From: Variovorax dokdonensis | Lineage (GTDB): Bacteria; Pseudomonadota; Gammaproteobacteria; Burkholderiales; Burkholderiaceae_C | Assembly: GCF_030316895.1 (NCBI RefSeq) | Contig: NZ_JASZYV010000002.1 | Span: forward strand, 124,001-188,000 | Direction of reading: 5' to 3' | Length of the DNA stretch: 64,000 nt | Shown here: piece after piece, positions 26,516-34,340 of the stretch | How the letters are laid out: every line of letters starts with the position of its first letter | Position numbering within the stretch: position 1 is the first letter of the stretch | Position numbers and translations under genes: made by a program | The notes under the pieces: generated by a model | What the model was told of the DNA's origin: nothing | Seen by the model: only the letters and a program-made list of their open reading frames with translations | Database searches by the model: none

Positions 26516-27754
26516 ATGAGCACGCCTGCCGCGCAGCTGAACTGCGATGTGCTGGTGATCGGCGCCGGCCCGGCCGGCAGCGCGTGTGCCCGCGTGCTGG
26601 CGCGCGCGGGCATCGACGTGCTCTTGTGCGACCGGCAGGAATTCCCTCGGGACAAGGTGTGCGGCGACGGGCTCATCGCCGATTCGCATCGCGCGCTGGC
26701 GCGCCTGGGCCTGCTCGATGCGGTGCTGGCACAAGCGGCCCAGGCCACGCATCTGGCCTGTCATGCGCCTTCGGGCGGGACGATCGAACTGCCCGCGACC
26801 CTGTCGGTGCTCCGTCGGCGTGAGCTGGACGAGTTGCTGCGGCAGGCGGCACTGGCGTCGGGCGCGCGCTGGCTGGCGCCGGCTCGTTTCACGGCCTTGC
26901 TTGTCGAGCCTTCGCAACAGGTCGCGGGGGCGCGGCTCGGCTCCGCAACTGCCAGCGTCGAGGTCCATGCCCGCTGGACCGTGCTGGCTACGGGTGCCGA
27001 CGCGACGGCGTTGGAGGCTGCGGGGGTCGCCATGCGCCGCGCGCCCAGCGGCATGGCCTTGCGCGGCTACGTGCGCCACGCCGCTCGCAACGCGCACGAG
27101 CGCGCGCTGGAAGTCGTCTGGCATCGTGCGCTGCGCGGCGGCTACGGCTGGATCTTTCCGGTCGGCAGTGGGGTGTTCAACATCGGCGTCGGCTACATGC
27201 ACTCCCGGGCCGAGCGGCGGCGCCGCGATGCGTCGGGCGGCAGTTTGCGCGACCTGTGGAACACCTTCTTGCGCGTGCATCCTGCGGCGCGCGAACTGAT
27301 GGCCGACGGCGTGCTGGAGGGTGAGCTCAAGGGCGCCCCGCTGCGCTGTTCGCTCGAAGGCTCGGCCTGGAGCCGGCCCGGCCTGCTGGTGGCCGGCGAA
27401 GCGGCGGGGAGCACCTACCTGTTCACCGGCGAGGGTATCGGCAAGGCGCTGGAAAGCGGGATGGCGGCCGCGCAGGCGATCATCGATTCAAGACGGGCGG
27501 GGGCGAATGGGCCCGATGGCGCGGATGCGCAGGCGCTCTATCAAGCGTCGATGGACGCGTTGCGGCCGCGCTTTGCGGCCTATGCACTGGCCAACCGGTT
27601 CAACGAGCACCCGTGGCTGGTGGACTTCATTCTCTGGCGCGCCCGGCGGGATCCGGCACTCGCAGCGCGCCTGGCGGGCGTGCTGGACGAAAGCGAAGAC
27701 CCCAGCCGGTTCGCGAGCCTGTCCGGGTTGTTGCGCAGCCTCTGGCCGGGCTGA
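26516..27754 (+). CDS. FAD-dependent oxidoreductase, geranylgeranyl reductase-like
   Basis: Flavoprotein of 412 residues. It has an N-terminal dinucleotide-binding fold (DVLVIGAGPAGSACARVLARAG, residues 10-31), the DKVCGDGLIADS motif seen in geranylgeranyl reductase/halogenase relatives, and a second FAD motif in which GEAAGS replaces the usual GDAAG, followed by FTGEGIGKALESG. The substrate is unknown. It begins 18 bp after the RidA-type gene and may be the last gene of the tetronate transcript, though no step of that pathway needs a flavin. Confidence 0.8.
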   Translation: MSTPAAQLNCDVLVIGAGPAGSACARVLARAGIDVLLCDRQEFPRDKVCGDGLIADSHRALARLGLLDAVLAQAAQATHLACHAPSGGTIELPATLSVLRRRELDELLRQAALASGARWLAPARFTALLVEPSQQVAGARLGSATASVEVHARWTVLATGADATALEAAGVAMRRAPSGMALRGYVRHAARNAHERALEVVWHRALRGGYGWIFPVGSGVFNIGVGYMHSRAERRRRDASGGSLRDLWNTFLRVHPAARELMADGVLEGELKGAPLRCSLEGSAWSRPGLLVAGEAAGSTYLFTGEGIGKALESGMAAAQAIIDSRRAGANGPDGADAQALYQASMDALRPRFAAYALANRFNEHPWLVDFILWRARRDPALAARLAGVLDESEDPSRFASLSGLLRSLWPG

Positions 27755-27793
27755 GCAGGCGCTGCACCGGATCGGCGTCAGCGCTGCGTCGAC

Positions 27794-29419
27794 TCAGCGC
27801 GGCGCGATGTAGCGCGTCACCGTCGGAGGCTCGTCGCCGAGGTGGAAGGCCAGGCGGCGTTCGCGCAGCGCGATGTCGGCGGCCGTGGCGCGGTGAAAGC
27901 GTCGCAGATGCTCCGTCCAGGATTCATCCACGATGTGCTCCACGAAATGGCCAGGGTCGTTGATGTCGTGCCACAAGGTCCATTCGATCGCACCCTGGCT
28001 CAGGCGGACACGACGCGTCTCGTCCATCACACGGCGGAAGGCATCGGCGCGAGCCGGGTCCACGCGATAGTCGACCTGGATCACGACGCGGCCCTGTTCC
28101 TCGGGCTTGGCACCGGGGGGATGCGTGGCCCAGCCTTCCTGGGCGGGGCTGACGTCGTCTTCCTCCGGATGGTCGCGCACCCAGCGCACCGCCAGCGCCA
28201 TGGACAAGACGCCGGTGATTGCCGACGCCAACAGCGCGGCGTACAACGAGGTGACGGTGGCGATCTGGCCCCAGATCGCGGCGCCGAGCGCGCTCGATCC
28301 CATGATGGCCATCTGGTAGGTGGCCATGCCCCGGGCGCGCACCCAGTCGGGCAAAGCGAGCTGGGCCGACACCGACAGCGAGTTGGCGGTCGTGATCCAG
28401 GCCATGCCGCCGATGAACATGGCGGGCACCGCCACCCAGGCGTTCGGCGCTACCGCCATCACCGCCGTGGCGCCGGCCTGGGCCGCGGCGCCGCCCATGA
28501 CGAGCTGGTCGCGGGCCAGCTCCTGGCGCATGCGCGGCAGCAGAAGCACCGCAAAGATGGCGCCGCTGCCCATCGAGGCCAGCAGCAGGGTGAAGGTGCC
28601 GGCGTCGCCACCCTTCAGGCCGCGTGCCAGCAGCGGAAGCAGCGCGAGCAGGGCCGTGGAGTGGAAGAAGAACAGGGAGATGCGCAGCAGCACCGCCCGC
28701 ATGCGCGGCGACTGCCGCACGAACTGCACGCCCACCCGCATCGCGCTCACCAACCGTTCGCGCCCGAGCGGGTTGGGCTTGTGTTCGCGGCGCCAGCGCA
28801 TCACCACGAAGCCCGAGACCACCGACAGCACCGCGTTGAAGGCGAACACCCAAACGCTGCCGGCACTGGCAATGAGGAAGCCCGCCAGCAGCGGTCCGAT
28901 GATGCGCGAGGCGTTCATCGAGATGCCGTTGAGTCCAAGCGCCGCGGGCAGGTGGGAGCGGGGCACCAGCTCCGGCACGATGGCCGAGAACACCGGCCAG
29001 CGCAGGGCCAGGCCGATGCCGTTGGCAAAGGTCAGCGCCAGCAGCAGCGGCGCCGTGATGACGCCGGCCGCGATCACCGCGCACAGGGCGATGGCGGTGC
29101 AGGCGAGCCAGAATTGGGTGGCCATCAGCCAACGGCGGCGGTCCAGGATGTCGGCCAGCGCACCGCTGGGCAAGCCCAGCAGGAACACCGGCGCGGTGGA
29201 CGCCGACTGCACCAGTGCCACCCAAAGCGGCGAGGAGTCGAGCGTCGTCATCAGCCACGCGGCGGCCACGTCGTTCATCCACATGCAGACGTTGGCCATC
29301 AGCCAGGTGCTCCACAGCATGCGGAACACGGGAATGCGCAACGGCTCTAGCGCGCCCACGCGTGCTGGCGGTTTGCGGACGGCGCTGGTCTGTTCTTCGT
29401 CGGTGATCGGGGGCGGCAT
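27794..29419 (-). CDS. MFS exporter with fused C-terminal ABM-like domain
   Basis: Major facilitator of the transmembrane secretion effector (MFS_3/enterobactin-exporter-like) type, 541 residues. About twelve membrane segments span residues 28-415; the loop after segment 2 reads LPSGALADILDRRRW, the MFS signature. Residues about 440-541 form a soluble domain (RVVIQVDYRVDPARADAFRRVMDE..., SQGAIEWTLWHDINDPGHFVEHIVDESWTEHLRRFHR) with the look of a ferredoxin-like antibiotic-biosynthesis-monooxygenase domain. Such fusions recur in proteobacteria, role unknown. It starts 21 bp after the Lrp-type gene on the same strand, so the two are probably co-transcribed. Confidence 0.82.
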   Translation of the reverse strand: MPPPITDEEQTSAVRKPPARVGALEPLRIPVFRMLWSTWLMANVCMWMNDVAAAWLMTTLDSSPLWVALVQSASTAPVFLLGLPSGALADILDRRRWLMATQFWLACTAIALCAVIAAGVITAPLLLALTFANGIGLALRWPVFSAIVPELVPRSHLPAALGLNGISMNASRIIGPLLAGFLIASAGSVWVFAFNAVLSVVSGFVVMRWRREHKPNPLGRERLVSAMRVGVQFVRQSPRMRAVLLRISLFFFHSTALLALLPLLARGLKGGDAGTFTLLLASMGSGAIFAVLLLPRMRQELARDQLVMGGAAAQAGATAVMAVAPNAWVAVPAMFIGGMAWITTANSLSVSAQLALPDWVRARGMATYQMAIMGSSALGAAIWGQIATVTSLYAALLASAITGVLSMALAVRWVRDHPEEDDVSPAQEGWATHPPGAKPEEQGRVVIQVDYRVDPARADAFRRVMDETRRVRLSQGAIEWTLWHDINDPGHFVEHIVDESWTEHLRRFHRATAADIALRERRLAFHLGDEPPTVTRYIAPR

Positions 29420-29440
29420 CTGCCGTCGATTGTGCGTTGC

Positions 29441-29944
29441 TCAGCGCTTCTGTGTCTTGGCCGCGCTCGCCGGCTTGAGGTGGCCCAGCGGCAGCGACGC
29501 GCTGGACTTGACCTCGCCCAGCGAGAAGCTGGTGTGCAGGTCCTTCACGTTGGGCAGGTTCATCAGGTGGTGCTGGGCAAAGCGGGAGAAGCTGTCCAGG
29601 TCCTGTGCGACCACCTGCAGCTCGAAGGTGCCGGTGCCGCTGATGTAGTGGCAGGCCACGACTTCGGGCAACTGGCGGATCGCCTCTTCCAGCTTTCGGG
29701 TGGCCTCGAGGTTGACCCGGTCCGCGTCGAGACGCACGAAGGCGAGCACGCCCAGGCCGATCTTCTGGCGGTCGATCTCGGCGTGGTAGCCCCTGATGAA
29801 ACCCTGGGCCTCCAGCGCACGCACCCGCCGCCAGCACGGGGCGGCGGACAAGCCCACCCGCTGCGCCAATTCCGCATTGGTCAGGCGTGCGTCTGCTTGG
29901 AGTTCTTGCAGGATGGCGAGGTCGAACTTGTCAAGGCTTTCCAT
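29441..29944 (-). CDS. Lrp/AsnC-family regulator
   Basis: A 167-residue regulator with helix-turn-helix (LDKFDLAILQELQADARLTNAELAQRVGLSAAPCWRRVRALEAQGFI) and AsnC ligand domain (about 70-150, YISGTGTFELQVVAQD). It diverges from the indolepyruvate oxidoreductase gene (182 bp between starts) and precedes the MFS gene by 21 bp. It probably controls both in response to an aromatic or branched amino acid, or a derived 2-oxo acid; this is inferred from position. Confidence 0.9.
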   Translation of the reverse strand: MESLDKFDLAILQELQADARLTNAELAQRVGLSAAPCWRRVRALEAQGFIRGYHAEIDRQKIGLGVLAFVRLDADRVNLEATRKLEEAIRQLPEVVACHYISGTGTFELQVVAQDLDSFSRFAQHHLMNLPNVKDLHTSFSLGEVKSSASLPLGHLKPASAAKTQKR

Positions 29945-29954
29945 TTGTCTGCCA

Positions 29955-29973
29955 TTCTAGAAAGATCCTTTCT
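29955..29973. promoter_or_regulatory. Overlapping palindromes in the lrp/IOR divergent promoter
   Basis: TTCTAGAA (29955-29962) overlaps a larger perfect palindrome AGAAAG-ATC-CTTTCT (29959-29973), 11-29 bp upstream of the Lrp-type start. The position and AT-rich symmetry fit an Lrp/AsnC operator controlling the divergent regulator and the 2-oxoacid oxidoreductase gene. The related half-site TTTCT also occurs in the palindrome beside the other Lrp-type gene at 19422-19432. Confidence 0.5.
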
Positions 29974-30126
29974 GAAACGCCTCAATTTGAGAACGAGAAC
30001 GCAAACACCTATCCCGCGTGCAGGCATACACTTTGCGTGCAATCATGGCTGAACGTTTCCAATCCGGAAGCGTTCCAACGAGCCATGCCCACAAGGCAAA
30101 AAGCCACTGCAAATGGAGACCGCACG

Positions 30127-33100
30127 ATGAATGCACCGCTGCCCGAGCACATCCGCAAGGCGCTCGAGACCGTCACGCTCGATGACAAATACAGCCTGGA
30201 CTATGGCCGGGCTTTTATGAGCGGCGTTCAAGCGCTGGTCAAACTGCCGATGCTCCAGCGACTGCGCGATCAGCAGGCGGGCAAGAACACGGCGGGCTTC
30301 GTCAGCGGATACCGCGGCTCGCCACTTGGCGGCTACGACCAGGCGCTATGGAAGGCGTCCAAATACCTCAAGGCCCAGAACATCGTGTTCCAGCCGGGCG
30401 TGAACGAGGAGCTGGCCGCCACCGCACTTTGGGGCACGCAGCAGATGGGGTTCGCGCCGCCCGGCTCCAACAAATTCGACGGCGTGTTCGGCATCTGGTA
30501 CGGCAAGGGTCCCGGCGTGGACCGCTGCTCCGACGTCTTCAAGCACGCCAACATGGCCGGCACCACGCCCTGGGGCGGCGTGATCGCGGTGGCCGGCGAC
30601 GACCACATCTCCAAGAGCTCGACCGCGGCGCACCAGAGCGATCACATCTTCAAGGCCTGCGGCACGCCGGTCTTCTTCCCCACCAACGTCCAGGAGATCC
30701 TGGACCTGGGCATCCACGCCTTCGCCATGAGCCGCTTCGCCGGACTGTGGTCGGGCATGAAGACGATCCAGGAGATCGTCGAGTCCAGCGCCACCGCGAT
30801 GATCGACCCCGAGCGCGTCGAGATCGTCATTCCCACCGATTTCCAGATGCCCGAGGGTGGTCTTCACATCCGCTGGCCCGACCATGCGCTGGAGCAGGAA
30901 GCCCGGCTCATGCACTACAAGTGGTATGCCGCCCTGGCCTACGTGCGCGCCAACCGGCTCAACCACAACGTGATCGAGGGGCCCAACGATCGATTCGGCA
31001 TCATGGCCAGCGGCAAGGCCTACAACGACACCCGCCAGGCCCTGCTCGACCTGGGCCTGAGCGATGCCGACTGCCGGCAACTGGGCATCCGGGTGCACAA
31101 GGTGGCGGTGGTCTGGCCGCTGGAAGCGCAGCTGACGCGCGACTTCGCGACCGGGCTGCAGGAAATCCTGGTGGTCGAGGAAAAGCGCCAGGTCATCGAA
31201 TACCAGCTCAAGGAAGAGCTCTACAACTGGCGGGCGGACGTGCGCCCCAACGTGCTGGGCAAGTTCAGCGAACCCGAGGGCGACTTCTCGGGCGGCGAAT
31301 GGTCCATGCCCAACCCGACCGCCAACACGCTGCTGCGCGCCAACGCCGATCTGAACCCGGCCATCATTGCCCGCGCCATCGTGCAGCGGCTCAAGAAAAA
31401 CGGCGTGCTCGTGCCCGGTAGCGACATGGCGGCGCGCGTCGATGCGCAGATGGCCATCCTGGACGCCAAGGAGCGTTCGATGCAGACGCTGCAGGTCGGC
31501 GGCGTGAACGAAGGCCGCCAGCCCTGGTTCTGCTCGGGCTGTCCGCACAACACCAGCACGGTCGTGCCCGAAGGCTCGCGCGCCATGGCCGGCATCGGCT
31601 GCCACTTCATGGCCACCTGGATGGATCGCCAGACCATCGGGTTCACGCAGATGGGCGGCGAGGGCGTTCCATGGGTGGGCCAGCAGCCCTTCTCGAACGA
31701 GAAGCACGTGTTTGCCAACCTGGGTGACGGCACGTACTTCCACAGCGGCCTGCTGGCCATCCGCCAGTCCATCGCCGCGGGCGTCAACATCACTTACAAG
31801 ATCCTCTACAACGACGCCGTTGCCATGACGGGCGGGCAGCAGGTGGGCGAGCGCCCAGAGGGCCACTCGGTACTGCAGATCGCCGAGAGCCTGCATGCCG
31901 AAGGCGCGAAGAAGGTGGTGGTGGTCACCGATGAGCCCGAGAAGTACGAGGACGTGAAGATCCCCGGCGCTTACGAAGGCAAGGAAGTGGCAGTGCGCCA
32001 TCGCGACGAACTCGACGCCATCCAGCGCGAGTTCCGCGAGATCGAAGGCACCACGGCCATCATCTACGACCAGACCTGCGCGACCGAGAAGCGCCGCCGC
32101 CGCAAGCGGGGCACGATGGTCGATCCCGCCGTGCGCGTCGTCATCAACGAAGCCGTGTGCGAAGGCTGCGGTGACTGCAGTGTGCAGAGCAACTGCCTGA
32201 GCGTGGAGCCGCTGGAGACCGAATTCGGCCGCAAGCGCACCATCAACCAGAGCAGCTGCAACAAGGACATGAGCTGCCTCAAGGGCTTTTGCCCGAGCTT
32301 CATCACGGTGGAAGGCGGCACGCTCAAGAAGAAGAGCAAGGCCAAGGTGCCCGCCCCCGCCGGCCTGGGGCCGCTGCCCGAGCCGACCCTGCCGGCGCTG
32401 GCCGCGCATCAGGTCTGGGGCACCGTCGTCGCAGGCGTGGGCGGCACCGGCGTCATCACCATCGGCCAGTTGCTGGGCATGGCGGCGCACATCGAAGGCA
32501 AGGGCATCGTCACGCAGGATGCCGCGGGCTTGGCGCAAAAGGGCGGCGCGACGTGGAGCCATGTGCTGATCGGCAATTCGCAAGACGACATCCGCACCAC
32601 CCGCGTTGGTACTGCTGCGGCGGATCTGGTGCTGGCCTGCGATCCGCTCGTGGCCGTCAATGCGGAAACCCTGGCGCGCATGCGCGAGGGCCGCACGCAT
32701 GTGGCGCTCAATGTGCACGGCTCGCCCACGGCGGCCTTCGTGCGCAACGCCAACTGGAGCAACCCGCAGGAGCAATGCGCGAGCGAACTGGCTCGCGCCG
32801 TGGGCGAATCCGGTCTCGGCCAGTTCGATGCCGACCGCCTGGCCACCGCGCTGATGGGCGACGCGATCTACGTCAACCCGATGATCCTCGGCTATGCCTG
32901 GCAGAAGGGCTGGCTACCGCTGGCGCTCGAGTCGCTGATGCGCGCCATCGAGCTCAACGCCGTGGCGGTCGACAACAACAAGGCCGCCTTCGAATGGGGC
33001 CGCCGTGCCGCGCACGACCCGGCGTCTCTCGAGCGTCTGGTCTCGCCCGGCCAGGTGATCGAGTTCAAGAAGCGCGAGACGCTGCAAAGCCTGGTCGCGC

Positions 33101-33741
33101 GCCGGGTGGAATTCCTGACGGGCTACCAGAACAGGAAGTACGCCGAGCAATACCGCGAGTTCGTCGAGCGGGTGCGCGATGCCGAGCAGGCCGCCACCGG
33201 CAAGAGCACGCTGGCCGAGGCGGTGGCGCGCTATCTGTTCAAGCTGATGGCCTACAAGGACGAATACGAGGTCGCCCGCCTGCATGCCGACCCGGCATTC
33301 CTGGAGCGCGTGGCCGGCATGTTCGAGGGCGAGATGGGCAAGGACTTCAAGCTCAACTACCACCTTGCGCCGCCGCTGACGGCCCAGCGCAACGCCAAGG
33401 GCGAACTGGTCAAGAGCAAGTTCGGTCCGTCGATGCTCACCGGCTTCAAGTGGCTGGCACGGCTCAAGGGCCTGCGCGGCGGGGCGCTCGACGTGTTCGG
33501 CCGCAACGAAGAACGCAAGATCGAGCGCGCGCTGATCGAGGAATACCGCGCCAGCATCGAGGAAGTCCTTCGTGGCCTGAATGGCGAGAACCACGCCCTG
33601 GCGGTGGAGATCGCCAGCCTGCCCGAGCAGATTCGCGGCTACGGCCATGTGAAGGACCGCAACCTGGCGGCGGCACGCACGCGCTGGCAGGCGCTTTTGC
33701 AGAAGTGGCGCGATCCTCAGGGCGTGCGCGCCGCGGCTTGA
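30127..33741 (+). CDS. Fused indolepyruvate ferredoxin oxidoreductase
   Basis: Single-chain 2-oxoacid:ferredoxin oxidoreductase, 1204 residues, fusing the IorA- and IorB-like parts. It oxidatively decarboxylates aryl-pyruvates (from Trp, Phe, Tyr) or related 2-oxo acids to acyl-CoA. Order: pyrimidine-binding half (GFVSGYRGSPLGGYDQAL), ThDP-binding part with CSGCPHNTST and GDGTYFHSG, an iron-sulfur segment (CEGCGDCSVQSNC, then CNKDMSCLKGFCPS), the gamma domain (VAGVGGTGVITIGQLLGMAA), and a C-terminal DUF6537-type helical region. The ATG at 30127 follows GGAG; an in-frame ATG at 30085 is the alternative. The first oxidoreductase cofactor partner is not encoded nearby. Confidence 0.92.
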   Translation: MNAPLPEHIRKALETVTLDDKYSLDYGRAFMSGVQALVKLPMLQRLRDQQAGKNTAGFVSGYRGSPLGGYDQALWKASKYLKAQNIVFQPGVNEELAATALWGTQQMGFAPPGSNKFDGVFGIWYGKGPGVDRCSDVFKHANMAGTTPWGGVIAVAGDDHISKSSTAAHQSDHIFKACGTPVFFPTNVQEILDLGIHAFAMSRFAGLWSGMKTIQEIVESSATAMIDPERVEIVIPTDFQMPEGGLHIRWPDHALEQEARLMHYKWYAALAYVRANRLNHNVIEGPNDRFGIMASGKAYNDTRQALLDLGLSDADCRQLGIRVHKVAVVWPLEAQLTRDFATGLQEILVVEEKRQVIEYQLKEELYNWRADVRPNVLGKFSEPEGDFSGGEWSMPNPTANTLLRANADLNPAIIARAIVQRLKKNGVLVPGSDMAARVDAQMAILDAKERSMQTLQVGGVNEGRQPWFCSGCPHNTSTVVPEGSRAMAGIGCHFMATWMDRQTIGFTQMGGEGVPWVGQQPFSNEKHVFANLGDGTYFHSGLLAIRQSIAAGVNITYKILYNDAVAMTGGQQVGERPEGHSVLQIAESLHAEGAKKVVVVTDEPEKYEDVKIPGAYEGKEVAVRHRDELDAIQREFREIEGTTAIIYDQTCATEKRRRRKRGTMVDPAVRVVINEAVCEGCGDCSVQSNCLSVEPLETEFGRKRTINQSSCNKDMSCLKGFCPSFITVEGGTLKKKSKAKVPAPAGLGPLPEPTLPALAAHQVWGTVVAGVGGTGVITIGQLLGMAAHIEGKGIVTQDAAGLAQKGGATWSHVLIGNSQDDIRTTRVGTAAADLVLACDPLVAVNAETLARMREGRTHVALNVHGSPTAAFVRNANWSNPQEQCASELARAVGESGLGQFDADRLATALMGDAIYVNPMILGYAWQKGWLPLALESLMRAIELNAVAVDNNKAAFEWGRRAAHDPASLERLVSPGQVIEFKKRETLQSLVARRVEFLTGYQNRKYAEQYREFVERVRDAEQAATGKSTLAEAVARYLFKLMAYKDEYEVARLHADPAFLERVAGMFEGEMGKDFKLNYHLAPPLTAQRNAKGELVKSKFGPSMLTGFKWLARLKGLRGGALDVFGRNEERKIERALIEEYRASIEEVLRGLNGENHALAVEIASLPEQIRGYGHVKDRNLAAARTRWQALLQKWRDPQGVRAAA

Positions 33742-33747
33742 CGGACG

Positions 33748-33765
33748 GGCCCGCGCCGGCGGGCC
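33748..33765 (+). terminator. GC-rich stem-loop after indolepyruvate oxidoreductase
   Basis: A perfect 7-bp stem (GGCCCGC / GCGGGCC) with a 4-nt loop begins 6 bp after the stop codon. No T-run follows, so it may only stabilise the 3' end or act with Rho. Confidence 0.4.
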
Positions 33766-33865
33766 ACCTGCAGCCCGATCGCCGGCGCTGCCCGGCAATT
33801 CCCTGAATGCCCGGGATCTCCTTGCGCCGGGAGGCGGCGTCGGCAATGCGAAGGGGCTCGGGCCA

Positions 33866-33871
33866 TACAAT
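33866..33871 (+). promoter_or_regulatory. Possible -10 element (TACAAT) before yajC
   Basis: TACAAT, a close match to the sigma-70 -10 hexamer, lies 69 bp before the yajC start in the 198-bp gap after the oxidoreductase. No convincing -35 hexamer is seen at 16-18 bp, so support is weak. Confidence 0.3.
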
Positions 33872-33939
33872 GCTCGGTTGCACGGGAGGCGCCTGTCGCC
33901 TTCCACCCTCCCATCTACCGACCGACGCTGGAGACTCCA

Positions 33940-34269
33940 TTGTTCATTTCCACCGCCTTTGCACAGACCGCCGCCCCCGCTGGCGGCGGTGACATGATGT
34001 CCTCGCTGGGCAGCATGCTGCCGCTGCTGCTGATGTTCGTGGTGCTGTACTTCATCATGATCCGCCCGCAGATGAAGCGCCAGAAAGAAACGCGCAACAT
34101 GCTGTCCGCCCTTGCCAAGGGTGACGAAGTCGCCACCGCCGGCGGCGTGCTGGGCCGGATCACCGAGATCGACGAGCAGTTTCTGACGCTGGAAATCGCC
34201 AGCAACGTCCAAGTGCGCGTGCAGCGCCACGCCGTGGTCCAGGTGCTGCCCAAGGGCACCGTCAAGTAA
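33940..34269 (+). CDS. yajC: Preprotein translocase subunit YajC
   Basis: Small inner-membrane partner of SecDF (109 residues). One membrane segment (about 24-46, SMLPLLLMFVVLYFIMIRPQMKR) precedes a cytoplasmic domain (GDEVATAGGVLGRITEIDE...VQVRVQRHAV) as in all YajC proteins. The start is TTG at 33940, supported by GGAG 6 bp upstream. The next in-frame ATG would cut into the conserved N-terminus. It heads yajC-secD-secF. Confidence 0.93.
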   Translation: MFISTAFAQTAAPAGGGDMMSSLGSMLPLLLMFVVLYFIMIRPQMKRQKETRNMLSALAKGDEVATAGGVLGRITEIDEQFLTLEIASNVQVRVQRHAVVQVLPKGTVK

Positions 34270-34280
34270 ATCCGATACGT

Positions 34281-34305
34281 GGCGCCCAGCAGGGCGCCGC
34301 TTTTT
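34281..34305 (+). terminator. Intrinsic terminator/attenuator between yajC and secD
   Basis: A perfect 7-bp stem (GGCGCCC / GGGCGCC, loop AGCA) is followed by GC and five T. It sits 11 bp after the yajC stop and 36 bp before secD, so it probably lowers read-through from yajC into secDF. Confidence 0.7.
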
Positions 34306-34340
34306 CGTCAGGCGGCCCGTTCCGCAAGTCGAGTGCGATC

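Noticed and set aside
30346..32775. Minus-strand open frame (809 codons) across the indolepyruvate oxidoreductase
   Set aside because: Antisense shadow; His/Ala/Gly-rich with no fold signature.
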